A stretch of DNA of 64,000 nt from Ridgeia piscesae. Its lineage: Eukaryota; Annelida; Polychaeta; Sabellida; Siboglinidae. The position numbers were made by a program, and so were the translations under genes. The stretch lies in NCBI GenBank assembly GCA_025642075.2, contig JAODUO010000425.1, positions 372,001 through 436,000 of the forward strand. The letters are read 5' to 3'. Below the pieces are notes generated by a model. It saw nothing but the letters and a program-made list of their open reading frames with translations, had not been told where the DNA came from and did no database searches. This document shows, piece after piece, positions 51,820 through 63,302 of the stretch (positions within the stretch are counted from its first letter, which is position 1; every line of letters begins with the position of its first letter).

Positions 51820-52875
51820 TGAAACAAAGAATTAGAAAACACTGTGAAGTGATGAAGTGATAGCAGATGAAGTGATCCCTGCCAGAAGTGATGCATCAAT
51901 TCAACAGTGACACACCTTTTGTGGCATGCACACGCACACACCCACCCACCCACCCACCCACCCACCCACCCACCCACACCCACTCTAGAATCTATTCACC
52001 TGACAATTTCTGTTATTTGATATTAACAGTCATAAAAAGGGTATTTGTAAACTGTGTATAAATGGTGCATCTTTGGCAAAAGATTTCATAAATGCCATAA
52101 TCTCAGTGCCAATGTTAAAAAAACATCAACTATAAGACCAGCCATTAAAGTAGTTCAATTAGTAACACTATATTTTATGCACTCTCCTATTTAATGATTT
52201 GCAGGGAGACATGGCTAAGACATGTCCCTTCCTGGAACTCAAACCCAATTTACAAATACATTTTGGCAACCATTAACACCAAATGACGGAGAATGCAACC
52301 CTGAAGCCCACGAATGTGATCGTGTTAAATGTCGGTCCAACCTCAAACCAGGACGTAAAAGAACCACTGATGAAAGCAAGCACCCTGGCAGTGACCACCT
52401 TCAGACAGTGCCAGCATAGAAACATTGGCTTGATAACGTTTAAAAAAAGACCAACCAGATTATATAGTTGAATGAAATCTCACAGATCATAACATTGTAA
52501 CCACAATACAAATGGATAGACTAGTCAGTTAATAGTTCATTTGAGTGTTAGAAACAACTAGACTAACCAGTGCCAATTATGTCCCATAAGAAACCTGAGA
52601 CTGGACCATAACCAGGTACAGGACGATGTCTTGTCTTGGTCGGTCAATGGGTACAATGGTTAACCGGTAATGACTTTCATACCATCGCCTTAGAGGAGAT
52701 TAATATGATTGAGATTTACAAGACACTAACAGGAAAATATGATTCTACTGTTACATCAAATTGTGTTACATCACGGGAAAAGGATTAAAAAATGAGAAGG
52801 CACAACATAAAAATATTTAAATATAGATGCCAAATAAAAATATTACAAAAACATTAATTTCATACACTGAAGCAC
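51820..52875. other. Unique sequence upstream of the PPP1R35-like gene
   Basis: Probably a 5' UTR intron or intergenic. Contains a (CCCA)n run at 51936-51976. No coding frame is supported. Confidence 0.45.
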
Positions 52876-52879
52876 TGAC

Positions 52880-55828
52880 GTATGGACCAGTCTCAGTCAC
52901 ACTGTGTGGCTATGACATATGGGCCAGTCTCCCTCAGTCACACTGTGTGGCTATGACGTATGGAGCAGTCTCCCTCAGTCACACTGTGTGGCTATGACGT
53001 ATGGAGCAGTCTCCCTCAGTCACACTGTGTGGCTACGACGTATGGAGCATTCTCCCTCAGTCACACTGTGTGGCTATGACATATGGACCAGTCTCCCTCA
53101 GTCACACTGTGTGGCTATGACATATGGAGCAGTCTCCCTCAGTCACACTGTGTGGCTATGACATATGGACCAGTCTCCCTCAGTCACACTGTGTGGCTAT
53201 GACATATGGAGCAGTCTCCCTCAGTCACAGTGTGTGGCTATGACATATGGAGCAGTCTCCCTCAGTCACACTGGTGGATGATTCAGTCAGCTATGACATA
53301 TGGAGCAGTCTCCCTCAGTCACACTGTGTGGCTATGACATATGGAGCAGTCTCCCTCAGTCACACTGTGTGGCTATGACGTATGGACCAGTCTCCCTCAG
53401 TCACACTGTGTGGCTACTGACGTATGGACCAGTCTCCCTCAGTCACACTGTGTGGCTATGACGTATGGAGCAGTCTCCCTCAGTCACACTGTGTGGCTAC
53501 GACATATGGACCAGTCTCCCTCAGTCACACTGTGTGGCTATGACATATGGAGCCAGTCTCCCTCAGTCACACTGTGTGGCTATGACATATGGACCAGTCT
53601 CCCTCAGTCACACTGTGTGGCTATGACATATGGACCAGTCTCCCTCAGTCACACTGTGTGGCTATGACATATGGACCAGTCTCCCTCAGTCACACTGTGT
53701 GGCTATGACATATGGACCAGTCTCCCTCAGTCACACTGTGTGGCTATGACATATGGACCAGTCTCCCTCAGTCACACTGTGTGGCTATGACTATGGAGCA
53801 GTCTCCCTCAGTCACACTGTGTGGCTATGACGTATGGAGCAGTCTCCCTCAGTCACACTGTGTGGCTACGACGTATGGACCAGTCTCCCTCAGTCACACT
53901 GTGTGGCTAGACGTATGGACCAGTCTCCCTCAGTCACACTGTGTGGCTAGACGTATGGACAGTCTCCCTCAGTCACATGTGTGGCGACTATGGACCGTCT
54001 CCCTCAGTCACACTGTGTGGCTACGACGTATGGAGCAGTCTCCCTCAGTCACACTGTGTGGCTATGACGTATGGAGCAGTCTCCCTCAGTCACACTGTGT
54101 GGCTACGACGTATGGAGCAGTCTCCCTCAGTCACACTGTGTGGCTACGACGTATGGACCAGTCTCCCTCAGTCACACTGTGTGGCTATGACGTATGGAGC
54201 AGTCTCCCTCAGTCACACTGTGTGGCTACGACGTATGGACCAGTCTCCCTCAGTCACACTGTGTGGCTATGACATATGGAGCAGTCTCCCTCAGTCACAC
54301 TGTGTGGCTACGACATATGGACCAGTCTCCCTCAGTCACACTGTGTGGCTATGACGTATGGAGCAGTCTCCCTCAGTCACACTGTGTGGCTATGACGTAT
54401 GGAGCAGTCTCCCTCAGTCACACTGTGTGGCTACGACGTATGGAGCAGTCTCCCTCAGTCACACTGTGTGGCTACGACGTATGGAGCAGTCTCCCTCAGT
54501 CACACTGTGTGGCTATGACGTATGGAGCAGTCTCCCTCAGTCACACTGTGTGGCTACGACATATGGACCAGTCTCCCTCAGTCACACTGTGTGGCTATGA
54601 CGTATGGAGCAGTCTCCCTCAGTCACACTGTGTGGCTATGACGTATGGACCAGTCTCCCTCAGTCACACTGTGTGGCTATGACATATGGACCAGTCTCCC
54701 TCAGTCACACTGTGTGGCTATGACGTATGGAGCAGTCTCCCTCAGTCACACTGTGTGGCTATGACGTATGGACCAGTCTCCCTCAGTCACACTGTGTGGC
54801 TATGACGTATGGAGCAGTCTCCCTCAGTCACACTGTGTGGCTATGACGTATGGAGCAGTCTCCCTCAGTCACACTGTGTGGCTACGACGTATGGAGCAGT
54901 CTCCCTCAGTCACACTGTTTGGCTACGACGTATGGAGCAGTCTCCCTCAGTCACACTGTGTGGCTACGACGTATGGAGCAGTCTCCCTCAGTCACACTGT
55001 GTGGCTATGACATATGGACCAGTCTCCCTCAGTCACACTGTGTGGCTACGACGTATGGAGCAGTCTCCCTCAGTCACACTGTGTGGCTATGACATATGGA
55101 GCAGTCTCCCTCAGTCACACTGTGTGGCTACGACGTATGGAGCAGTCTCCCTCAGTCACACTGTTTGGCTATGACATATGGAGCAGTCTCCCTCAGTCAC
55201 ACTGTGTGGCTACGACGTATGGAGCAGTCTCCCTCAGTCACACTGTGTGGCTATGACGTATGGAGCAGTCTCCCTCAGTCACACTGTGTGGCTACGACGT
55301 ATGGAGCAGTCTCCCTCAGTCACACTGTGTGGCTACGACGTATGGAGCAGTCTCCCTCAGTCACACTGTGTGGCTACGACGTATGGAGCAGTCTCCCTCA
55401 GTCACACTGTGTGGCTATGACGTATGGAGCAGTCTCCCTCAGTCACACTGTGTGGCTACGACATATGGAGCAGTCTCCCTCAGTCACACTGTGTGGCTAC
55501 GACGTATGGACCAGTCTCCCTCAGTCACACTGTGTGGCTACGACGTATGGAGCAGTCTCCCTCAGTCACACTGTGTGGCTACGACGTATGGAGCAGTCTC
55601 CCTCAGTCACACTGTGTGGCTACGACGTATGGAGCAGTCTCCCTCAGTCACACTGTGTGGCTACGACGTATGGAGCAGTCTCCCTCAGTCACACTGTGTG
55701 GCTATGACGTATGGAGCAGTCTCCCTCAGTCACACTGTGTGGCTACAACGTATGGAGCAGTCTCCCTCAGTCACACTGTGTGGCTACGACGTATGGAGCA
55801 GTCTCCCTCAGTCACACTGTGTGGCTAA
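52880..55828. repeat. 41-bp minisatellite, about 72 copies
   Basis: Unit CAGTCTCCCTCAGTCACACT then GTGTGGCTACGACGTATGGAG. Variants GAGCAG/GACCAG, CTATGA/CTACGA and ACATATGG/ACGTATGG alternate. The patch 53880-54010 has clustered small deletions. It separates the divergent PPP1R35-like and EBPL genes. Three open forward frames give spurious ORFs. Confidence 0.97.
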
Positions 55829-56724
55829 CGCTTCACTGCTCCAGTCATTTGAGGTAACAATTGACAAATTATGGAAAAAACAATCCTATAAAACTTACTA
55901 TACTGTGCACATCATCTCTGTTATGGGTTGTGTGTTTTGTTGTCAAATTCAGATGTGTATGCAGAGTCTGAACAAAAGTTAAATGTTAGTAAAAAATGTC
56001 CCATGAACTTTATGTTCCAAGTCACATATATGTCCTAGACGATTTGTTGTAAGTTAACTTTCAAGCTTTTATGTTAGTTTTTGCGTTTATGATTGAATAT
56101 TAGCCCTAATGTTGGTACATTTTGTGGAACATATAGTCACTTGCGCTTTTTTTACCAGAATTTTTTGGGACATAAGTGACTTGGGATATAAGCGACTTGC
56201 CATGATTGGGACGGATCATAACGACGTCTATATTAATATTATAACTGTTTATTTTAAAACAACTGGCACACGTCAAGACAAGAGGCAGGAAATGCGGTAA
56301 CCGGAAATGCTTATATCAGTAGATCACAACATAAAACATTATAGAAAATTAGGCACCGGTAACACAAGAAACATTTAACACGCTGAACAAAGCGTCCCAC
56401 TCAAGTAACACAACCAACACTAGCGCCAACTTACGAAGTCCGACTTCAATTCAACTTGCTTCGACTTGTTCAAACTTACTGAGTTTTGAAACAGCATTTC
56501 TCTTCTAATGCTACTCTAGCCACAGTATTTTGTTCTATGCAATGATTTAATCTTGTGTAGATTATCTTCCTTTTGAAAATTCATATGCAGTGTGCATGTT
56601 ACAAATATTTAGCCCTTAATATAACAAATTGACAGTAAGCGTAAACAAAAATCGACTCCCTGGTTTGCCAACTGGACGATTAGCCCTCTAGCGGACAATT
56701 CAGTCTCGCACGCACACCCGTGAG
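55829..56724. other. EBPL: Unique 5' flank of EBPL
   Basis: A/T-rich with a more GC-rich end (56640-56724) just before the start codon, plausibly a TATA-less promoter shared with the divergent neighbour. No core element can be pinpointed. Confidence 0.4.
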
Positions 56725-56907
56725 ATGGCGCTCAGCACCAATATGGAGCCGATATTTACCGTAGCATTATTAGGATCGGTCGTTTTCACGGCGGTTGCGG
56801 CTATAATAAGCGTGTGTTTAGCTAGGTGGCTCGGAAAACAATGTTCGTCGGGCGATAAACTGACGATATCGTGGCTGTTGTGGGACTGCATTGTCCACTG
56901 CAGTCTG
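56725..56907 (+). CDS. EBPL: EBPL exon 1
   Basis: 61 codons from ATG to CAGTCTG|GTAAGC. Encodes the first transmembrane helix ([20 protein letters not shown]) and [13 protein letters not shown] second in-frame ATG is at codon 7. Confidence 0.92.
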
Positions 56908-59900
56908 GTAAGCACAAAAAGCTTGAGCGATAATTGAGTCATTGACTAAACTGATATCTCCATTGACATCATAAAAGGGGTACATGTAGTGGGAGTTGGA
57001 TGATTCGGCCCAACACAGATTCGGCCCATTAGGCCGAATCGTCCGTTTCTGTTCTGCAATCGTCAAAGTTCGGCCTATTTGCGCTCGCATGGGCCGAATC
57101 AACCGTATCTGCAACAAGTGCAAGTTCTGGTGCTTCATCAAACCAAGAAGAACTGAGGGAATGGGAGTCTCTCCACTCAAAAATACTGGGAAACTCATTA
57201 CAGACCCCAAAGAACAAGCCCAGCTTCTCAATAACCAATTTTGTTCTGTGTTCAGTCCCAGAGATACTGTTACTGCTGAGGAGTTTAAACTACGTTGCCC
57301 CACAAAACCAGGCCTTCCTGAATACCTTCAGAAGGCATTTGATACGGTAAATCATAAGATTATGCTTCAAAAACTGGAAGCAATAGGACTTCATGAATCT
57401 GCTATAGCCTGGTTTAAATCATATTTATATGGACGTCAACGGATCAGTTGAAATCGGTGAAGCGATCTCTAATCCGATGACTGTCACATGTGGTGTCCCA
57501 CAAGGTTCAATTCTGGGACCGTTATTATTTCTAATATATATTAATGATATTTACACAGCTGTTCGCTGCAAACTACTTTTGTATGCTGATGGTTCAGCCC
57601 TTTTAGTCTCGGGTAAAGACACCAAACTGATTCAAGAAAGTCTTTCTTCAGAACTCAAGGTAGCCAGAGACTGGTTAATCAATAACAAATTGTCCCTCCA
57701 TCTAGGGAAAACGGAGTCAATTCTATTTGGGTCGAAACGTAAACTTAACACCTGTAGTTCCATCCAGGTGAGATGTGCTGGTACAACATTGGCAAGTCAA
57801 ACCCATGTTAAATATCTAGGCATAGACCTAGATCAGTCATTAACTGGAGAAAGAGTGGCTGACAAGATAATTTGTAAATCAAATGCCAAATTAAAATTGT
57901 TGTATAGACATACAAAAAATATCAACATGAAAACAAAAAAAACTTCTTACCACAGCATTAATACAATGCCATTTTGACTATGCATGTTCATCATGGTTCT
58001 CTGGTTTAACCAAGAAATATAAATCCAGACTTCAGTGTACTCAGAACAAGGTAATCCGTTTCATCTTAAATGCACCAGCCAGAACCCACATCGGTTTGAG
58101 AGAGTTTAGACTGGTGAATATGCTACCAGTGAAGTTACGAGTTAAATAACTCAAATTGAACCTTGTTTACAATGTCATAAATGATAAAGCACCGAAGTAT
58201 ATGTCAAATTTGATAAATGTAGCATGTAAGCAGCATGGCATAAATACAAGATCTAGTGTTATGTCTCTTCGAGTGCCGTATGTTAAATCACTTGGGCAAA
58301 CCTCCTTTTACTGCACAGGAATTCATGCCTGGAACGATTTTCCATACAAAGTGTTCAGAACATGAGGCAATTTAAATGTCTACTGAAGCAGTTTTTGTTC
58401 AGTTGTCTTAATGATCAGGAAGCCAGCTCATTTATTTATTAGTAATCATAATTGATGACGTAATTTTTATTTTTTATTATTTATTAGATTTATTTATGCT
58501 TTTTTGTAATAAATAACAAGGTTTTACAAAGTGTTTCTAATCAGGAGATACTTCCATACTTTTTTATATTGTAATTATCAATGTCATTTACATATATTAG
58601 TAATTATTTATAACACTTAATTATTATGGTTGTTTTAGTATGTTATATTTGTCATTTCTGTCAATGTCTGTCATGTGTACGTCAAGGACCACAATGGAAA
58701 TAAGTGCGTGCACTTTTTGTGTTATCAGAATATTTAAATGTACCTTGTATTTATATATTATGCATATGTGTACAATGTTTTACATTTTATATTAAATAAA
58801 TCAATCAATCAAAAGTACACAGACTGCAAAAACATCAACATTACTGAAGAAGGGGTGAAGAAACTGCTTCTAAACTTAGACCCTAACAAAACCTGTGGTC
58901 CTGACAGGATCTCACGAAGGCTCCTGAAGATAGTTGCAGAAGAAGTCACACCAGCCCTTACCTTGCTCTTCCGAAACTCCTACCAGACTGGAACATTGCC
59001 ACTCGACTGGAAATTAGCCCATATCAAGTCTATCTTCAAGAAGGAAGAACGATACAAGGCAGAAAACTACCGCCCCATCTCACTCACATGCATAGCCTGC
59101 AAGGTGATGGAGCACATCATCGCCAGTCACATCATGTCACACCTAGAGAAGAACAGCATTCTCTGCCCAGAGCAGCATGGCTTCTGATGCGGATGGTCCT
59201 GTGAGACACAACTTCTGGGGTATGTGGATGAAACAAGCGAAGAGCTGGAGAGGGGAAACCAGGAGGACATCATTGTCCTTGACTTTGAAAAAGCATTCGA
59301 CAAGGTGAGCCATACCCTCCTAGTTCACAAACTGTGTCGCTATGGCATCGGAGGTCGACTTAATGCATGGATTGACAGCTTTCTCGAGAACAGACAGCAG
59401 GCTGTAGTGGTTGGGGGAGAGAGATCAAACTTCATGCCTGTGGACTCGGGAGTCCCCCAGGGATCAGTCGTTGGCCCGTGTCTCTTCCTTCTGTACATCA
59501 ATGACCTACCCATAGACATTGAATCAAAAATCTGACTGTTTGCTGATGACACCTTGTGCAGTAACACCATTAAACACAAAGAGGACCAGAAAAAGCTGCA
59601 AAAAGATCTTGATTCCCTCACCACATGGGAGAAACAGTGGTCCATGAGCTTCCATCCACAGAAATGCTACACGTTGAGTATCACCCGAAAGAAAGAAAAA
59701 ATTGTACCGTCATACCACCTACATAGACACAACCTGCAAAACGTCAGCACAGCAAAATACCTTGGCGTAAACATACAGGACAACCTGAATTGGGGACTCC
59801 ACATAGACACCATCACCAATAAGGCGAACAAGACACTCGGCTTCCTCAGAAGAAACCTAAAAATCGGAAACAAGAAAAGAAAACAAAAGAAACAGCATAT

Positions 59901-62900
59901 AAAGCCTTTGTCCGCCCAATCCTGGAGTACTCGGCCACTGTCTGGGACCCACACCCTGCAAACAACATAAAAACAATAGAAAAAGTCCAACGCCGTGCAG
60001 CAAGATGGGTTACAAATAGACACCTCCAGACATCCTGCGTCAACTCCATCATCGACTCTCTTGCCTGGCCCACACTCCAACAACGCCGTAAAAAAGCTCG
60101 ACTTGAAATGTTTTACAAATTTAACCAACACATCATCACCATTGATTCTGAATACCTACCACAGCCAACAGAAACCAGACCAAGCCACAGAAAGAACAAC
60201 ACACACAGCTACAATATCCCCTACTGCAGGACACAGTACAGACAGATGTCATTCTTCCCCCGGACCATCCCTGAATGGAACAGCCTGCCCCAGGAAATAG
60301 TGGCAGCCAAGTCCCTGGACTTTTAAGTCCAGGCTTGCTGCTCACCTGTAAACAGACATACCACCCCTCCCCTTCCCCCTCCCCTCTTATTTCTTATGTC
60401 TACTACCCCCCATCTACTATGCCACACACCCTTTCACTACATTTCAGAAGTGTCTACTGCAACCTCCACAAATCACATGGGAATGGGCCGAATCGTCCGT
60501 CCTGCCTGTGAAGCGACCTGTAATCTGATGATATTTCTTATTTTCTTATTATTGTTTTTACTACACAATAATTGTTGAGTATTATTCAGAAAATTATCAA
60601 TCTTACTTTTGCTGTGTAACAATCTTTTGTATACAATATCAGTGTGTGATAATATTTACGAAGTGGATATTCTTCCGGCAGCCATAACCTGATATCGGCC
60701 GGCTAATCTTCCATGATTTTAGTTGCGCATGTGCCGTGGTCGTGACCCTTGAGTGCATGAGTACTGAACCAGTCACCGGCAAAACGAGTTCATTGGTGTT
60801 GTAGTCAGTGATAAATTTTCCTCTTTTGGTGTTTTATCCGAGAAGTTATAGGCACATTTGCGTGATTCAACTTGTCTTTGTGTTCACAGGAAGCCTTGTT
60901 TCTCACCGTGTCTGGGTTCACAAGAAACCTTGTTTCTCACGTTGTCTTTGTGTTCACAGGAAGCCTTGTTTCTCACGTTGTCTTTGTGTTCACAGGAAGC
61001 CTTGTTTCTCACCGTGTCTGGGTTCACAAGAAACCTTGTTTCTCACGTTGTCTTTGTGTTCACAGGAAGCCTTGTTTCTCACATTGTCTTTGTGTTCACA
61101 GGAAGCCTTGTTTCTCACCGTGTCTGGGTTCACAAGAAACCTTGTTTCTCACGTTGTCTTTGTGTTCACAGGAAGCTTTGTTTCTCACGTTGTCTTTGTG
61201 TTCACAGGAAGCCTTGTTTCTCACCGTGTCTGGGTTCACAAGAAACCTTGTTTCTCACGTTGTCTTTGTGTTCACAGGAAGCCTTGTTTCTCACATTGTC
61301 TTTGTGTTCACAGGAAGCCTTGTTTCTCACATTGTCTTTGTGTTCACAGGAAGCCTTGTTTCTCACATTGTCTTTGTGTTCACAGGAAGCCTTGTTTCTC
61401 ACGTTGTCTTTGTGTTCACAGGAAGCCTTGTTTCTCACGTTGTCTTTGTGTTCACAGGAAGCCTTGTTTCTCACGTTGTCTTTGTGTTCACAGGAAGCCT
61501 TGTTTCTCACGTTGTCTTTGTGTTCACAGGAAGCCTTGTTTCTCACGTTGTCTTTGTGTTCACAGGAAGCCTTGTTTCTCATTGTGTCCCTCTCTGGTAC
61601 AGTGCAGGACTCGACCCACTGGACACTGGCCACTTGTAAGTCCATCCACTTCTTCCTCTTGCTCCCTTGTGAGATGGGGTCCTTTCACTTGCTCACTTGT
61701 GGGGTGAGGTTCTTCCCTTTACTCTCTTGTGGGATTGATTCCTTCCCCTGGCTCCCTTGTAGGATGGGGTCCTTCCCCTTGCTCATTTGATGGTTGGAGT
61801 CTTTTTATTGTTTGCAAACTCCTGTCCTCATTCTATGACCAACCGCTGTCAACCTTTGGGGTTAATTTGTGTAACTCTTAGATGACGTGATGGTGTCTGC
61901 GTTATGTGACGACAGATTTGAGTGTAATGTGACAGTGTGGTATCACACGGTAACAAATGTGTCAGTGTGGTGTGATAAAATGACAGATGTGGCAGTTTGG
62001 TGTCAAAAAATGACAGACGCGACATGTGATGTCATAAAACATTATAACATAATATTGAGGTCTGTCACAGGGAGGGAGTATGGTAAGGCAGACAAGCGAT
62101 TCCTCGTCTCTGACCCAACCATCGTTTCCATGGCGATGCCGACTGTGGCCGTGTGCGGACCACTGTGTGTCGCACTCATCTACTCCATCATCCGACAGTG
62201 CGCCTACAGACACTGGCTACAGGTGGCGCTGTGTGTCTGTGAACTATATGGAGGTCAGTCGATTTAATCCACCACTAGATGTCCCCACAAGTATCATTTA
62301 AGTTCATTTGTCACGCTGTGCTCTTTTGATAAAGAAAAGTTACGGTTGTTGAAGGTTTGTGTGAAAAGGATTGTTTTGAAATATTAAACTATTGTATGCA
62401 TTTTTTTATTATTCCATAACTAAACAAAATTCATGTAATTCTATGTCTGCATTTAATTACAAATGTGTTATAACCCTAACAACATATATAAATTCATGTG
62501 TACACGGAAATTATCTGTCAATTTCACATTTGTAGGCTAAAAATTGTGTAGTTACAGTCAAAGCACCATAGAAAAATAGTAAACTCCTATGAAATTACTA
62601 ACAAATATTACTTTTCTGTGCCTGAAACTATAACCACTAAACATTAGTGGCAAACTGTGCAGTTTGCATACCCCGTTGCCCCACCCTCCCCCACCCACCC
62701 TGGTTATATCCTGTAGCTATGTCAGCACACACAATAATATTTACTGAACTGCTTAGATGGGTCAATTATTTATTGTATTTGAGACTGCGAATGAAGGAAC
62801 TTGTACTAATGACAGACTAGACAACAACAGATGCGACAGGTCACAAAAAGATGGTCTTTCTCTGTAATGAGAAACTTCATTCTGTAATATTTAATGTATA

Positions 62901-63302
62901 ATGTAAATTATATATATATTTGCAATTTGTTTACATTTTTGATTTGTTGTCTGTCGTATTAGATACTTCAATGGGACAAATTGGGACTTTTTAGGCAGCA
63001 GGGGTTTACAAAAATAATGGTAGATTTACTATAATTGTTTCTCATTATTCCCATCTCTCTCGCCACACACAGGGTGGATGACCTTCTGCCCCGAGCTATT
63101 GACCGGTGGTCACAACCTCGCCACAGACAACCCCCTCTACTTCTGGTTCTACGTCGTCTTCTTCAACGGCCTATGGGTGGCAGCACCTGCCATGCTGCTG
63201 CATCAGTCGTGGACCCGATGTAGTGTCAGTCACACACCGCCATCTAGTGACAACGGATTCACTGCGGTCATCCAGCGACGACCCCACATGAAGGGTGACT
63301 GA
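56725..63302 (+). CDS. EBPL: EBPL, emopamil-binding protein-like (EXPERA fold), complete CDS (221 aa)
   Basis: Seen: four exons, 56725-56907, 61566-61635, 62071-62253 and 63073-63302; all phases fit, total 221 residues (human EBPL about 206). Four hydrophobic segments: about 8-34, 103-125, 132-150 and 166-190. H58 and E62 (VHCSLEA) match the conserved H-x-x-x-E. REYGKAD (86-92), DPTIVS (99-104), FLQ-like [13 protein letters not shown] and FFNGLW (N177) match EBPL closely. Known: EBP is the ER delta8-delta7 sterol isomerase; human EBPL keeps the fold but was reported to lack that activity. Odd: the position of EBP's second catalytic Glu (ME-TIT) reads SMAMPT here, so Glu is missing, supporting a non-isomerase role. 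Intron 1 carries nested LINEs and an array that copies the exon 2 acceptor in frame. Confidence 0.93.
57089..57106 (+). repeat. Left copy of probable LINE target-site duplication
   Basis: ATGGGCCGAATCAACCGT, directly followed by the start of LINE coding sequence; matches 60483-60500 at 16 of 18 positions. A third related word lies at 57031-57045 (GGCCGAATCGTCCGT), beside the inverted repeat GATTCGGCC/GGCCGAATC at 57018-57040. Confidence 0.6.
57107..60482 (+). mobile_element. Outer CR1/Jockey-like LINE, decayed, split by a nested LINE
   Basis: Left part (57107-57329) encodes the pre-RT block [13 protein letters not shown] ... [14 protein letters not shown]. The RT continues at 58812 with [89 protein letters not shown], then [13 protein letters not shown]. 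Stop codons occur after QHGF and before LFADDT, and there is a frameshift near 59875. It cannot make protein. Confidence 0.85.
57330..58811 (+). mobile_element. Inner LINE inserted in the outer LINE, decayed and 5'-truncated
   Basis: Begins inside its RT ([19 protein letters not shown]), continues [19 protein letters not shown], then [15 protein letters not shown] where the catalytic YADD is YADG. Frameshifts occur near 57447 and 57940, and a stop near 58147. The C-terminal part has [18 protein letters not shown] and GIHAWNDFP. It ends in an AATAAATCAATCAATC tail (58793-58810). A different family from the outer element. Confidence 0.85.
60483..60500 (+). repeat. Right copy of probable LINE target-site duplication
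   Basis: ATGGGCCGAATCGTCCGT after about 155 nt of LINE 3' UTR; pairs with 57089-57106. Confidence 0.6.
60872..61590. repeat. EBPL: Acceptor-phased 36-bp array copying the EBPL exon 2 start
   Basis: About 20 units. Each full unit has TTTGTGTTCACAG then GAAGCCTTGTTTCTCAC, matching the real exon 2 junction. Older units alternate with a variant of about 34 bp (GGTTCACAAGAAACCTTG). The last eight upstream junctions (61278, 61314, 61350, 61386, 61422, 61458, 61494, 61530) are exactly 36 bp apart and in frame with the real one at 61566. Confidence 0.97.
61566..61635 (+). CDS. EBPL: EBPL exon 2
   Basis: Acceptor TGTGTTCACAG, donor GCCACTT|GTAAGT. Encodes [19 protein letters not shown] and TLAT plus one base; corresponds to the EGPFVYLSL...-type segment of EBPL. 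The trailing T joins GG of exon 3 to give W of WREYGKAD. The preceding array units use the same reading frame. Confidence 0.9.
61636..62070. other. EBPL: EBPL intron 2
   Basis: Begins with four loose CTTGCTCCCTTGTGGGATGG-type words (61660-61790), then unique sequence with GTGGTGTGATAAAATGACAG-like pieces. No exon is needed by phase. Confidence 0.7.
62071..62253 (+). CDS. EBPL: EBPL exon 3
   Basis: Acceptor GTCTGTCACAG, donor TATGGAG|GTCAGT. Encodes [19 protein letters not shown], the second transmembrane segment and [16 protein letters not shown]. Confidence 0.95.
62254..63072. other. EBPL: EBPL intron 3, unique sequence
   Basis: A/T-rich, no repeats or exons recognised. It is the only long intron in the window without a tandem array. 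Confidence 0.7.
63073..63302 (+). CDS. EBPL: EBPL exon 4
   Basis: Acceptor GCCACACACAG. Encodes [39 protein letters not shown] and a basic tail ending RRPHMKGD before TGA. FFNGLW holds the conserved Asn of the family. Confidence 0.95.

Noticed and set aside
52919..55982. ORFs with SPSVTLCGYDVW repeats
   Set aside because: Three frames of a 41-bp stop-free array; no gene-like boundaries.
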